Below are positions 1 through 8,095 of a DNA stretch of 64,000 nucleotides, piece by piece. The translations under genes were made by a program, and so were the position numbers. Under the pieces are notes generated by a model. The model did not search any database. It had not been told where the DNA came from and was given only the letters and a program-made list of their open reading frames with translations. Position 1 is the stretch's first letter; every line of letters begins with the position of its first letter. This DNA is from Oceanobacillus zhaokaii (GTDB taxonomy: Bacteria; Bacillota; Bacilli; Bacillales; Amphibacillaceae): NCBI RefSeq assembly GCF_003352005.1, contig NZ_CP024848.1, forward strand, positions 753,001-817,000, read 5' to 3'.

Positions 1-1349
1 AAAATAGCTTCCGTCCGGATAAAGACATCTTTGATCTAGGTATCCCAGTTCTCGGAATTTGTTATGGGATGCAATTAATGGCACTGCAATACGGCGGCAC
101 TGTTGAAAAATCAAAAAATCGTGAATATGGAAAAGCCTTAATAGATCTAGCACATGATCCAATTCTTTTTAAGGATACACCAACAAAGCAAACGGTATGG
201 ATGAGCCATGGCGATAAAGTTACAGCAGCTCCTCCTGAATTCCAAATCGATGCGACAAGTAATTCAACACCAATTGCTGCAATGAGCAATCCAGAAAAAA
301 ATCTCTATGCGGTACAATTCCACCCAGAGGTTCGTCATTCAGAATATGGGAATGACGTATTGAATCATTTTGTGTTCGATGTGTGTCGTGCTGCGGGTGA
401 TTGGACAATCCAAAGCTTTATTGAAACAGAAATTGCAGCAATTCAAGATAAAGTTGGCGACCGTAATGTATTATGTGCGTTAAGTGGTGGTGTTGATTCA
501 TCTGTTGTTGCAGCATTAATCCATAAAGCAATTGGTGACCAGCTTACATGTATTTTCGTCGACCATGGTCTGCTTCGCAAAAATGAAGCTGATGATGTGA
601 TGAAGGTATTCGCCGATGATTTCCATATGAATATTATCAAAGTGGACGCAAAGGATCGCTTTTTATCGAAGCTTAAAGGTGTAGATGATCCAGAGAAGAA
701 ACGGAAAATTATTGGAAATGAATTCATTTATGTGTTTGATGATGAAGCAGCGAAGTTAAAGGGAATTGATTTCCTAGCACAAGGTACATTGTATACCGAC
801 GTGATTGAAAGTGGTACGGAAACAGCACAAACAATCAAATCCCATCACAATGTTGGTGGATTACCAGAGGATATGCAGTTTGAGCTGATTGAGCCACTGA
901 ATACATTATTCAAAGATGAAGTTCGTGAGCTAGGCAGCCAGCTTGGAATTCCAGATCATATTGTTTGGCGTCAGCCTTTTCCAGGACCAGGTCTTGCAAT
1001 TCGTGTTCTAGGAGAAGTTACGGATGACAAATTAGAAATTGTCCGTGAATCAGATGCAATTTTACGTGAGGAAATAGCACTAGCAGGACTTGACCGTGAT
1101 ATTTGGCAGTACTTCACTGTTCTTCCTAACATTCGCAGTGTTGGTGTAATGGGAGATACAAGAACTTATGACTATACAATCGGTATCCGTGCAGTAACGT
1201 CAATCGATGGAATGACCTCAGATTGGGCACGTATTCCATGGGATGTTTTAGAAAAAGTATCAACAAGACTCGTTAATGAGGTAGATCATATTAACCGAGT
1301 TGTGTATGATGTGACAAGTAAGCCGCCTGCTACGATTGAGTGGGAATAG
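1..1349 (+). CDS. guaA: GMP synthase (glutamine-hydrolysing), 5'-truncated by window edge
   Basis: Converts XMP to GMP using glutamine and ATP, the last step of guanine nucleotide synthesis. The open frame runs from the window edge (first full codon at base 3); roughly the first 60 residues lie outside. The glutamine amidotransferase nucleophile is seen in GICYGMQ, the class I HPE motif in FHPEV, and the ATP-pyrophosphatase P-loop in SGGVDSS; the dimerisation domain ends in PPATIEWE, the usual C-terminus. The last ~58 codons were supplied by the integrated element: a second near-identical 3' end lies at 16073-16261. No terminator follows the stop codon, because the original one now sits at 16267-16296, so transcription may run into the integrase gene. 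Identity is very secure; read-through is inference. Confidence 0.98.
   Translation, partial: NSFRPDKDIFDLGIPVLGICYGMQLMALQYGGTVEKSKNREYGKALIDLAHDPILFKDTPTKQTVWMSHGDKVTAAPPEFQIDATSNSTPIAAMSNPEKNLYAVQFHPEVRHSEYGNDVLNHFVFDVCRAAGDWTIQSFIETEIAAIQDKVGDRNVLCALSGGVDSSVVAALIHKAIGDQLTCIFVDHGLLRKNEADDVMKVFADDFHMNIIKVDAKDRFLSKLKGVDDPEKKRKIIGNEFIYVFDDEAAKLKGIDFLAQGTLYTDVIESGTETAQTIKSHHNVGGLPEDMQFELIEPLNTLFKDEVRELGSQLGIPDHIVWRQPFPGPGLAIRVLGEVTDDKLEIVRESDAILREEIALAGLDRDIWQYFTVLPNIRSVGVMGDTRTYDYTIGIRAVTSIDGMTSDWARIPWDVLEKVSTRLVNEVDHINRVVYDVTSKPPATIEWE
1161..1349 (+). repeat. attL side: guaA 3' segment brought by the element
   Basis: These 63 codons of guaA align without gaps to 16073-16261. The two encode the same protein except for three residues (Tyr/His, Leu/Ile, Val/Ile), but many third positions differ. 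The downstream copy is what the gene had before insertion; this copy came with the element and keeps guaA functional. Confidence 0.88.
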
Positions 1350-1509
1350 ACTAGGAATTTTAACTATTGATGAAGCGTAACAGATGTTGATATATCAATA
1401 TTTGTATCCTAATCAAAGTTGAAATGTCATTTTTAACGTACAACTATTTATTGTGAAATTAAACTCTCTTTTATTCGTGTTTTGCGAGCGAATGAAAGGG
1501 GGTTTTTTT

Positions 1510-2439
1510 GTGGCAAAAATCATTGAACTCATAGATGATTTTCGTTTGAATCAGCAGATTGAAGATAGGAAATCAGAGTACATTGATCTTTGTATGTATC
1601 GTTTGAAACGGTGGCGAAAGTTTATGGCGGATGAATTTAAAATAGTCGAAGTCGAGGATGTAAAGCCAATTCATATAAAAAAGTATATTCAATATTGTCA
1701 ACAGCTGGGTAAAGAGAAACAAATTACGATTAACGGTAGCTTATCAACATTACGTGTCTTTTTTAATTATCTTGTTGATGAGGAATTTATGGGTGAGTTT
1801 GATAATCCTATTCGTAAAATTAAAAATTTGAAAGAGGAAAAACGAGTAATTTTAACATTCAATGATGATGAAGTACAGAGAATTATTAGCGATGTAGCAG
1901 AAGAAACATATAGCAATGTACGAGATAAGCTAATGCTAATCGTGTTATTTGATACTGGCATTCGTGTGAGTGAACTTTGTAATATTAAGGTCACTGACAT
2001 TTCGGCTAAACATATTTTAATTCATGGTAAAGGTTCTAAGCAACGATTAGTGTATATCAGTAAGGTAATGCGTAGATATATGAGGAAGTATGAAACATTA
2101 AAGAAAGAACGTTTTAAACGTAAACATCCTGATGAGATAGAGGATTATTACTTTTTAGATCAAAGTGCAGAACGGTTATCACGTTCTCGTATCAACAAGA
2201 TATTAAAACGACACTGTAAAAATGCTGGTGTAAGAAAGGAAGTACGCTGTTCACCGCATGATTGTAGGCATTATTTTGCACAGAAACAATTAAAGAACGG
2301 AATTGATGTATATAGCCTTAGCCGGCTGTTAGGGCATTTTGATACACAGATTACATCAAACTATTTAAGAGGACTTGATCAAGAAACAATTCTTGATATG
2401 GGACGAATTACGTCACCGCTAAACAAGCTAAAAATATAA
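1510..2439 (+). CDS. Tyrosine recombinase, element integrase
   Basis: Site-specific integrase expected to join the element to guaA. With the GTG start at 1510 (ribosome site AAAGGGGG at 1495-1502) it has 309 residues; an ATG at 1453 has no clear ribosome site. The N-terminal part is a SAM-like core-binding domain. All catalytic residues are visible: Arg152 in TGIRVSEL, Lys174 in HGKGSKQR, His250 and Arg253 in SPHDCRH, His276 in LLGHFD and the nucleophile Tyr285 in SNYLRG. It reads away from guaA, 160 bp after its stop, with no terminator between, so it may be expressed from the guaA transcript. Its position directly beside the attachment site is typical of element integrases. No excisionase was recognised. 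Confidence 0.95.
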   Translation: MAKIIELIDDFRLNQQIEDRKSEYIDLCMYRLKRWRKFMADEFKIVEVEDVKPIHIKKYIQYCQQLGKEKQITINGSLSTLRVFFNYLVDEEFMGEFDNPIRKIKNLKEEKRVILTFNDDEVQRIISDVAEETYSNVRDKLMLIVLFDTGIRVSELCNIKVTDISAKHILIHGKGSKQRLVYISKVMRRYMRKYETLKKERFKRKHPDEIEDYYFLDQSAERLSRSRINKILKRHCKNAGVRKEVRCSPHDCRHYFAQKQLKNGIDVYSLSRLLGHFDTQITSNYLRGLDQETILDMGRITSPLNKLKI

Positions 2440-3087
2440 AGAAAAAAAGAGTGCTGGATACACTCTCTCAAAGAAGTGCACTAAATGTTTGTCGACTTGT
2501 TAGTGCGGAACAATTCAATGATAGACGGAAATCTATAACTGAATATGAGTTTGTTTGCCTTCATTTTACTTGAAAAAAAGCTAAATTGCAAAGGTCTACT
2601 TTCCTATTGTCTTTTTTAGGATGAACTCTTTCGAGGTTGCCCACTAACTCGAATCAAAATTAAACTGGAAAGGTACTGGATGTAGCCAATGCAGAAAATA
2701 CAGCCGTAATCACATTAACAGCTTTCCTTGTTTGCTGGTGATTACTAGGTGAGAACGACCGTTAACGGTTCGGTTTGGTAGCTAGGTGTATTACGGTACA
2801 GGTAGCATTGAACAGACAAAAGCATGTAGGACTAGCTTTGCATGTAGAAAGTTCAATGTTGGAGAAATCCAAGCATTAAAACAAGGTTGATACGGTGGAA
2901 ACCTCAGCAACTCAGTTCAAGTCAGTATCTAAAGAATGCCAACTTTTATAGCACTTTGTTTCTTCTAAGTGCTGTATAGGTAATCATTCTCTTTGTCCAA
3001 TGTTTCCTAGACAATCTTGTTTAGTCTGTAAAAGTAAAACCAAAAGGTCAAGAGATAAAGATCAAAGAAAAACAAAGATTATCCAGC
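2440..3087. other. Non-coding, structured stretch between integrase and helicase genes
   Basis: No convincing gene in about 650 bases. It contains a 12-bp perfect palindrome accgttaacggt at 2758-2769, a repeated ctaggtg at 2745-2751 and 2783-2789, inverted repeats gtaatcac/gtgattac (2706-2713/2738-2745) and attgaac/gttcaat (2807-2813/2851-2857), and a competing pairing of ccgtaat 2705-2710 with attacgg near 2791. A structured RNA, a replication origin or a recombination region would all fit. Weak hairpin at 2449-2465 after the integrase. Confidence 0.45.
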
Positions 3088-3128
3088 TGTCCTAAAATAT
3101 GTGATGTTTGCAAGTGATGAAATGTAAG
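3088..3128 (+). promoter_or_regulatory. Three-block upstream element, copy A
   Basis: Shares three exact blocks, tgtcctaaaat, tgcaagt and aaatgtaag, in the same spacing (10 and 4 bases) with 5119-5159. It ends 39 bases before the start of the helicase gene; copy B ends 40 bases before its gene. A perfect inverted repeat tgtaag-N6-cttaca overlaps its end (3123-3140). Shared operator or promoter, factor unknown. Confidence 0.6.
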
Positions 3129-3167
3129 TTACTTCTTACAAAACATATGAATAGGAAAAGAGGATAA

Positions 3168-4439
3168 ATGCAAATGTTATTTAATAAACCAACTCAAACA
3201 AAAATCAACATCATTGATTCAATAATGGGGAGTGGAAAGACTAGCTGGGCTATACAGTTCATGAAAAATGCACCATCCTATCAAAAGTTTATGTATATTA
3301 CCCCCTTTAAAGGAGAAGTTGAGAGGGTGATCAATTCAGTTGCAAGTAATTTTAGGCAACCAGAAATAGATGATAGAAACAATACAAAGTTAGATGATTT
3401 AAAGAGTCTTATTGCTAACGGTGAAAATATTGTTTCTACCCATTCTCTGTTTAGAAGTATTAATAGTGAGGTCATTGATCTGTTAGATATGGAGAATTAC
3501 ACGTTAATACTAGATGAGGTTATGGATGTAATTGAACAAGTCAACATATCCCAAGATGATTTAAAAATGTTAACTAAGAATGAAGTGATAGAAGTTAATA
3601 AAAAAGGGGTTGTAAACTGGAAACAACCCGATTATAAAAAAGGTTATTTTGAAAAGTTAAGGAACTTATCTAATTCAGGGAATCTAATGATGTACGAGGA
3701 TAAAAACAACCAGCCTATTGCGGTATATTGGACATTTCCAGTAGATACCTTTAAATGTTTTGAAAATGTCTATATTCTGACTTATATGTTTGATGGACAA
3801 ATTCAACGTGCTTATTTTGATTTATTTGGTCAAAAGTATGAATATAGGTCAGTTTTAAAAGTAGGATCTGAATATAAACTAGCACCATATGTATCTTATA
3901 AGGATGAAGATCGTTCACACCTAAAGGAACTGATTAACATTTATTATCTATCAGCTAGAGATAAAAAAGATATGAATAAGATGGGAAATAAGGCTGGTTA
4001 CTTTAGTGTGAGTGATTTAAAGAAGAAAACTAAAAGTACACAGACAAAAAAAGTTATTAAAGATAATGCGTACAATTACTATTACAACAAATGTAAAGTA
4101 CCTTCAGCCGAAGTAATGTGGACAACATTTAAAGAGTTTGAGGCTAACCTAACTCCTATAGGTTTAAAAGACAAATTTGTTATTGTAAATGCCCGTGCGA
4201 CTAATGAATATCAGCATAAAAGCACTTGTATTTATTTAGCTAACATTTATATGAACCCATTAACAACTCATTTCTTTAAAAAGCAGGGTGTAGAGGTTAA
4301 TATTGACTTATATGCGTTATCAGAACTTCTGCAGTGGCTTTTTCGTAGTCGTGTTAGAAAGGGACAGCCAATAAATGTGTACATTCCATCTAAACGAATG
4401 AGAACTTTGCTGGAACAGTATCTTAATAATGAAATCTAA
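3168..4439 (+). CDS. SF2 helicase-like ATPase of plasmid/phage type
   Basis: 423 residues. The N-terminus has a Walker A motif (SIMGSGKTS, about residues 18-26) and a Walker B/DEAD-type motif (LILDEVMD, about 113-120). Near the C-terminus, WLFRSRVRKG (about 390-399) has the arginine pattern of helicase motif VI and is followed by a short beta-strand and PSKR. The middle is rich in Lys and Tyr and I do not recognise it. Such small helicase-like proteins occur on phages and plasmids of Firmicutes, so a role in element replication is plausible but not shown. Start ATG 3168 with AAGAGG at 3158-3163; an ATG two codons later has better spacing. The upstream block at 3088-3128 suggests shared control with the gene at 5200. 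Confidence 0.75.
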   Translation: MQMLFNKPTQTKINIIDSIMGSGKTSWAIQFMKNAPSYQKFMYITPFKGEVERVINSVASNFRQPEIDDRNNTKLDDLKSLIANGENIVSTHSLFRSINSEVIDLLDMENYTLILDEVMDVIEQVNISQDDLKMLTKNEVIEVNKKGVVNWKQPDYKKGYFEKLRNLSNSGNLMMYEDKNNQPIAVYWTFPVDTFKCFENVYILTYMFDGQIQRAYFDLFGQKYEYRSVLKVGSEYKLAPYVSYKDEDRSHLKELINIYYLSARDKKDMNKMGNKAGYFSVSDLKKKTKSTQTKKVIKDNAYNYYYNKCKVPSAEVMWTTFKEFEANLTPIGLKDKFVIVNARATNEYQHKSTCIYLANIYMNPLTTHFFKKQGVEVNIDLYALSELLQWLFRSRVRKGQPINVYIPSKRMRTLLEQYLNNEI

Positions 4440-4771
4440 CTTTCTCTTTACTCTTTTAGGTTAGTAAACAAACGCTGTAACCGTTGGTATGACAGTGTTT
4501 ATTGAGTATTTCCTTATAAGAAAGATACTAAAATTATAGTAATATCCATACCAAATAACATTCCAAGGGACAGCCAAAAAGCGGCTATCCCTCTCCATGT
4601 TAATTTGTAACTATAATAGATTCAGTTATAATAGAAAAGAATTTAATATATATTGGTGAGGGTGTAAGCCCGAACACGAAGCTTTAGCTGAGTTATGATT
4701 TGGTCTATGCAGAAGTATTGGTCTAACGTTTTAAAACAGCTTTTAAAATGACTTTACTGGAGGAATGTAAT
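4440..4771. other. Intergenic region with two hairpins
   Basis: No gene seen. An inverted repeat aaacgctgt/acagtgttt lies at about 4470-4500 and a second hairpin agggacagcc/ggctatccct (one mismatch) at 4566-4592; either may end the helicase transcript although T-runs are missing. The rest leads into the ribosome site of the next gene. Confidence 0.5.
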
Positions 4772-5065
4772 TTGAGAAGAGATCGGAATGTGTCAGTAGC
4801 AATGAATGAAGATGAATATAAAAGCTTACTTGAACTCATAGAGGAACTAGATAGACAATCATTGCGTTCAATCAAACCGCCTAATCAAGCAGAGTCTATA
4901 AGACACGCTATTAGATTTACGAAGGATAACATTGACATGCCAAAAATGGTTGAAGATCTCAAGATGAGATTACAAGAAGTAGAAACGGAATTAGAAGAAT
5001 CTAAGAGGGAAAATGAGTTATTCAAAAAATCATTCATAGAATTTCAAAGTAAAGTAAAGCTTTAA
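4772..5065 (+). CDS. Ribbon-helix-helix DNA-binding protein with coiled-coil tail
   Basis: Start chosen at TTG 4772, seven bases after a GGAGGA site at 4759-4764, giving 97 residues; an upstream in-frame ATG at 4748 would place the ribosome site inside the gene. The N-terminal RNVSVAMNEDEY strand and the following two helices up to SIRHAIRF fit a CopG/Arc-type ribbon-helix-helix. The C-terminal 45 residues are a Glu/Lys-rich coiled coil (VEDLKMRLQEVETELEESK). Probably a dimeric repressor or partition/copy-control protein. It lies between the two three-block elements (3088-3128 and 5119-5159), which makes it a candidate to bind them; that link is inference. A good terminator follows directly. 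Confidence 0.72.
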   Translation: MRRDRNVSVAMNEDEYKSLLELIEELDRQSLRSIKPPNQAESIRHAIRFTKDNIDMPKMVEDLKMRLQEVETELEESKRENELFKKSFIEFQSKVKL

Positions 5066-5100
5066 AGTCAGGTTAATTGAAACCTGGCTTTTTTATTTTT
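5065..5100 (+). terminator. Intrinsic terminator after RHH gene
   Basis: Stem aagtcaggtt / aacctggctt around a six-base loop, followed by a long T-run at 5089-5100. Confidence 0.88.
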
Positions 5101-5118
5101 TTCTTTTGTACTTTTGTA

Positions 5119-5159
5119 TGTCCTAAAATGTAATCTAACTGCAAGTACCAAAATGTAAG
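5119..5159 (+). promoter_or_regulatory. Three-block upstream element, copy B
   Basis: Same three blocks and spacing as 3088-3128, here 40 bases before the ATG at 5200. The 10-base and 4-base spacers between blocks differ while block spacing is exact, as expected for bound sites rather than a recent duplication. Confidence 0.6.
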
Positions 5160-5199
5160 ACTTGATTAGTCTTTAAAAACACACTTGGAGGTAAGGAAA

Positions 5200-5553
5200 A
5201 TGAAAACAAAAACGTTTATTAAGAATGGCACTATTTTTTCAGGAGAGATTAAGAGGATTAACTCTATCCCAGTAGGAGAGATTAAGAGGTTTAACTCTAA
5301 CCCAGTATCAGCTAGAGGAAACGTCCGTGCTTTTTTGGGTTTCCAAATTGAAATTGTGGATGATAATGGCTGGCATTTGATAGCTTTTGATAAAAGTAAT
5401 AAATTAAATAAGAACCTGGAGATAGTTATAAGTAACGAGAATTCTCCAACAAATGTGGTTACTTTACAACAGATTTTAAATCATAGCCCTGAGGAATTTG
5501 ACTTTGTTATTACAACCATCCGAGGTGCTTATAATGATCCGAGGTGCTTATAA
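5200..5553 (+). CDS. Hypothetical protein with 11-residue tandem repeat
   Basis: 117 residues from ATG 5200, eight bases after GGAGG at 5187-5191; a TTG at 5185 would overlap the ribosome site. I do not recognise the family. Residues about 15-36 are two copies of GEIKR(I/F)NS(I/N)PV, coded by a 33-bp tandem repeat at 5241-5273 and 5274-5306 with two mismatches. The following part looks like a compact beta-rich domain (FLGFQIEIVDDNGWHLIAFD). The C-terminus is altered by a 19-bp tandem duplication (5518-5536, 5537-5555); with one copy the protein would end in TIRGAYNENK. The stop overlaps the next start as TAATG, so the two genes are likely translationally coupled. Confidence 0.65.
   Translation: MKTKTFIKNGTIFSGEIKRINSIPVGEIKRFNSNPVSARGNVRAFLGFQIEIVDDNGWHLIAFDKSNKLNKNLEIVISNENSPTNVVTLQQILNHSPEEFDFVITTIRGAYNDPRCL
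5241..5306 (+). repeat. 33-bp tandem repeat inside a gene
   Basis: Two adjacent units beginning aggagagattaagagg, 31 of 33 bases identical, in frame, giving an 11-residue protein repeat. Confidence 0.9.
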
Positions 5554-5555
5554 TG
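5518..5555 (+). repeat. 19-bp perfect tandem duplication at a gene junction
   Basis: atccgaggtgcttataatg occurs twice in a row. It includes the ribosome site and ATG of the downstream gene, so there are now two such sites; it changes the C-terminus of the upstream gene. Confidence 0.92.
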
Positions 5556-5849
5556 AAAATAAATAAAGAAGAACAGGAAACGGTGCAAACTTATGAAGTT
5601 GTGACAGGTAAATGGAATATTTTTACTTCCGTGCCTTCACATATTCGATATTATATGAAGAATCCTCTTCTAAATAAAGAGAATATAGAGGTATTAACGG
5701 AACATGAAGGTAAACCGACCAGTATTAGATTTACTGTTGAAGATTCTATTGTTACAAAGAGTTTCCTCAGGAAAAGGAGAACAATAAGTGAAGAACATAA
5801 ACAGGCATTGCATGCTGGAAAGCATAAGTGGGTATTGCAGAATAAGTGA
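5553..5849 (+). CDS. Small hypothetical protein
   Basis: 98 residues from ATG 5553, with GAGGTG at 5541-5546; the start overlaps the stop codon of the upstream gene. Basic, Lys- and Glu-rich, with no membrane segment and no motif that I recognise; the C-terminal part (FLRKRRTISEEHKQALHAGK) could be a basic helix. The pairing with the gene at 5200 suggests a joint function. It could be a fast-evolving element protein; no function is assigned. Confidence 0.6.
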   Translation: MKINKEEQETVQTYEVVTGKWNIFTSVPSHIRYYMKNPLLNKENIEVLTEHEGKPTSIRFTVEDSIVTKSFLRKRRTISEEHKQALHAGKHKWVLQNK

Positions 5850-5862
5850 TTTTCATATTAGC

Positions 5863-5903
5863 AGGAGAATAGCCCCTTTTGTCGAATTGAGTATATGAAA
5901 GGA
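5863..5903 (+). promoter_or_regulatory. Shared upstream block with TGTCGAA core, copy 1
   Basis: The stretch around ccccttttgtcgaatt is repeated in front of the gene at 6923 (6871-6916), again 28-29 bases before the start codon. It contains TGTCGAA (5880-5886), identical to the core of the Spo0A box. Control of both genes by one factor is likely; Spo0A itself is only a guess. Confidence 0.5.
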
Positions 5904-5914
5904 GTTGCTAGAAT

Positions 5915-6802
5915 ATGGAAGACGAGTTTTTCGAAAACATAACTAAAAGAAATCAATATCTAGGTTACTTAAATGAATTAGAAAAGGAACTTAAAACAAG
6001 TAGTGATAGGGGTATTGTTTTAACTTGTGGTTCAATAATGGACGCATTATTAGTTGAAATTTTAAAATCATTTTTGGTGCAATCCGATCAAATAGATAAA
6101 GATTTATTTAGTGTAAATGGAACTTTAGGAAATTTTGATTCAAAAATTAAGATGGCATATTATTTAGGGTTAATTTCAAATAATGAGGTTGACAACTTAA
6201 CTTATCTTCAACGGGTAAGGAACAGGTTTGCACATCAAATTATTAACATTTCATTTGAGAGTAACGATATAGCCAATATATGTAGAAATTTTAAAATACC
6301 CAAAAATGGTTATGTACCATTAAATATTCCTCTCCCAGATAAACAAACAGGAGAATTACCAACTGTTAATTTGAATCCAATAAAAAAGGATACTTCTGCA
6401 AAAGATCGATTTATGTATACTTTTTATTATTTATATTTTAATTTTGGACATAGAATTGTGAAAACCTTAGATAAAAGAACTGAGTATGATATTATTTATA
6501 CAGCTGATATGACAATTACTAAAATAATTCAATTAAATCAGGAGTATTTAGAAAAGTATAGTTCCTATTTGGATGAGTATTATGTTCTTCTTGCAAGCAT
6601 GACTGAATCATTAGAAACCTTAAAGGAATTTGAGAATCCAAATACTGATGAAATAAAAAAACAGGAAGAAATTGTAACGAAACATAAAGAGATAATAGAT
6701 GACGAGGAAAAAACTTATGAAAGGTACGAGAAACATTTTGAACCCATAAATGAGATGTATAAATATGCCCTTGAAGTAGTTAAAGATTCCATTATTGATT
6801 AA
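5915..6802 (+). CDS. MltR-like protein with an R-x4-H motif
   Basis: 295 residues, ATG 5915 after AAAGGAG at 5898-5904. Residues about 28-120 match the MltR (mannitol repressor) pattern: SSDRGIVLTCGSIMDALLV, then LFSVNGTLGNFDSKIKMAYYLGLI, then VRNRFAHQI. The last part contains Arg102-x4-His107, the spacing seen in HEPN ribonucleases. The C-terminal half is helical and ends in an acidic coiled coil. No mannitol genes are nearby, so a metabolic repressor role is unlikely; stand-alone MltR-like genes are often hypothetical genes of mobile DNA. A HEPN-type toxin or defence role is possible but is inference only. Followed by a terminator. Confidence 0.62.
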   Translation: MEDEFFENITKRNQYLGYLNELEKELKTSSDRGIVLTCGSIMDALLVEILKSFLVQSDQIDKDLFSVNGTLGNFDSKIKMAYYLGLISNNEVDNLTYLQRVRNRFAHQIINISFESNDIANICRNFKIPKNGYVPLNIPLPDKQTGELPTVNLNPIKKDTSAKDRFMYTFYYLYFNFGHRIVKTLDKRTEYDIIYTADMTITKIIQLNQEYLEKYSSYLDEYYVLLASMTESLETLKEFENPNTDEIKKQEEIVTKHKEIIDDEEKTYERYEKHFEPINEMYKYALEVVKDSIID

Positions 6803-6806
6803 ACTA

Positions 6807-6830
6807 AGCATCCATGTGGGTGCTTTTTTA
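6807..6830 (+). terminator. Intrinsic terminator
   Basis: Stem agcatcc / gggtgct with a four-base loop, then a run of T. Confidence 0.85.
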
Positions 6831-6870
6831 TTGCAAAAATAACGCTTGTTAAAAGAATGAACATCATAAA

Positions 6871-6916
6871 AGGAAAATAGTTCCCTTTTGTCGAATTAAG
6901 TAGTATGAAGGGAGGG
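6871..6916 (+). promoter_or_regulatory. Shared upstream block with TGTCGAA core, copy 2
   Basis: Nearly the same sequence as 5863-5903: aatag, cccttttgtcgaatt, then agta and tatgaa before the ribosome site. TGTCGAA is at 6889-6895. Confidence 0.5.
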
Positions 6917-6922
6917 GGATTT

Positions 6923-7318
6923 ATGACAATAAATAAAGATGAACTTCAAGAAAGGTTTACAAATGTATCTTACTTACAAGAATTATTGCATAGTATTTAT
7001 TCTGATTTACATGATTCCTATGAGGTAATAACTAAACACGACGGTGATCTTAGTTATAGTCTATCCCTGAATTATTTAGCTATGTCACATCAAAGTTTTT
7101 TAGAATTTAAAAGGGTGTATCATCAATATGGATTAGAACATTATGAAATAGACCCACTCATTGAGGATTATGAACATTATAAACTTCAACTTAAAGAAGT
7201 AATTACAGATAAAGATACTAATACTTCTTATGTGTATTCAGCTTTTAATAAATTTACAGATACAAAGAAATCTGTAGATGAGTTTTTAAGTAATTGGATT
7301 AAGAACATGGTGAAGTAA
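6923..7318 (+). CDS. Hypothetical acidic helical protein
   Basis: 131 residues from ATG 6923, after a very strong GGGAGGGGG site at 6910-6918. Rich in Tyr, Leu, Glu and Asp and predicted mostly helical (for example VSYLQELLHSIYSDLHDSYE). No membrane segment, signal peptide or known motif seen. It is preceded by the same upstream block as the MltR-like gene at 5915 but has its own terminators on both sides, so the two form a co-controlled pair of single-gene units. Function unknown; if the MltR-like protein is a toxin, this small acidic protein would be the obvious antidote candidate, which is speculation. Confidence 0.62.
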   Translation: MTINKDELQERFTNVSYLQELLHSIYSDLHDSYEVITKHDGDLSYSLSLNYLAMSHQSFLEFKRVYHQYGLEHYEIDPLIEDYEHYKLQLKEVITDKDTNTSYVYSAFNKFTDTKKSVDEFLSNWIKNMVK

Positions 7319-7326
7319 GTACATTT

Positions 7327-7350
7327 AGCACCTTTAGGGGTGCTTTTTTG
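7327..7350 (+). terminator. Intrinsic terminator
   Basis: Stem agcacc / ggtgct followed by six T. Confidence 0.85.
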
Positions 7351-7470
7351 ATGACAAAATTACACTTGTACGCTGTGCATACAAGGGCATACTGTAAATA
7401 TAAAATATGCACAATGCTAGGTGGACAAGGTGCAAAGAGGCATTCGAATTATGGCACTGCACAATAACAA

Positions 7471-7495
7471 AAAAAGAAACTGGATAACCCAGCCT
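7471..7495 (-). terminator. Weak terminator of the resolvase gene
   Basis: On the minus strand a short ctgg/ccag hairpin is followed by a T-rich run. Stem only 4-5 bp, so tentative. Confidence 0.4.
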
Positions 7496-7510
7496 CTTAT
7501 ATTAGTGACT

Positions 7511-8065
7511 CTATTTGACCGATTTCTTTTTAGCCCTAATAAGGGTACTCTTAGAGATTCCTGTCATCGATTCCACTTGTTTATATGAATTAGTTTCTAA
7601 TAGCCCTAAAGCGTGTTCTATCTGCTTTTTACTGTAAATGTTAGGACGTCCTTCTTTAAAGTCAGGCTTTTGTTTAGCTATTGCCTTACCTTCCTGTGTA
7701 CGTTCTACAATCATATCCCTTTCAAATTCAGCGAATGAAAAGAAAAGGTTTCTAATGAGTTTACTTGAAGGTGTATTATCCATCATACCAATATTAAGAA
7801 TGTGAACTCTTATACCTCTTTCAATCAAATCACTTACTAATTGACTACCCTGTGCCATTGAACGTGCAAAGCGATCTAGTTTAGTTACTACCAGCGTATC
7901 ACCTTTTTCTAATATAGAAAGCAATTCTTTAAATTGTGGGCGGTCTGCTTTTGTTCCTGTGAACTTCTCAGAAAAGATTTTCTCACAGCCTTCATTTTCT
8001 AATGCTTGTAATTGTGTTTCTAAATCTTGATGAACTGTTGATACCCTTGCATAGCCATACTTCAT
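7511..8065 (-). CDS. Serine recombinase of the resolvase/invertase family
   Basis: 184 residues, the normal length of Tn3/Hin-type small serine recombinases. The N-terminal catalytic domain has YARVST with nucleophile Ser9, the conserved [10 protein letters not shown] segment and the long E-helix [16 protein letters not shown]. The C-terminus ends in a helix-turn-helix ([19 protein letters not shown]). ATG 8065 follows AGGGG on the minus strand. The upstream region (8096-8160) has repeated ATGACACT motifs in both directions, as in a res site. Its likely job is multimer resolution of a circular form of the element or of an ancestral plasmid, distinct from the tyrosine integrase at the guaA end. 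Confidence 0.93.
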   Translation of the reverse strand: MKYGYARVSTVHQDLETQLQALENEGCEKIFSEKFTGTKADRPQFKELLSILEKGDTLVVTKLDRFARSMAQGSQLVSDLIERGIRVHILNIGMMDNTPSSKLIRNLFFSFAEFERDMIVERTQEGKAIAKQKPDFKEGRPNIYSKKQIEHALGLLETNSYKQVESMTGISKSTLIRAKKKSVK

Positions 8066-8095
8066 AATATTTTACCCCTTATTTCCACTTTATTT

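Noticed and set aside
2700..2990. Possible group I/II intron or known riboswitch
   Set aside because: No domain V-like hairpin, no intron-encoded protein, no match to riboswitch cores that I know; listed only as structured DNA.
5880..5886. TGTCGAA as proof of Spo0A control
   Set aside because: The same heptamer also occurs inside coding sequence (for example near 33405 and 56234), so alone it means little; only the longer shared block is reported.
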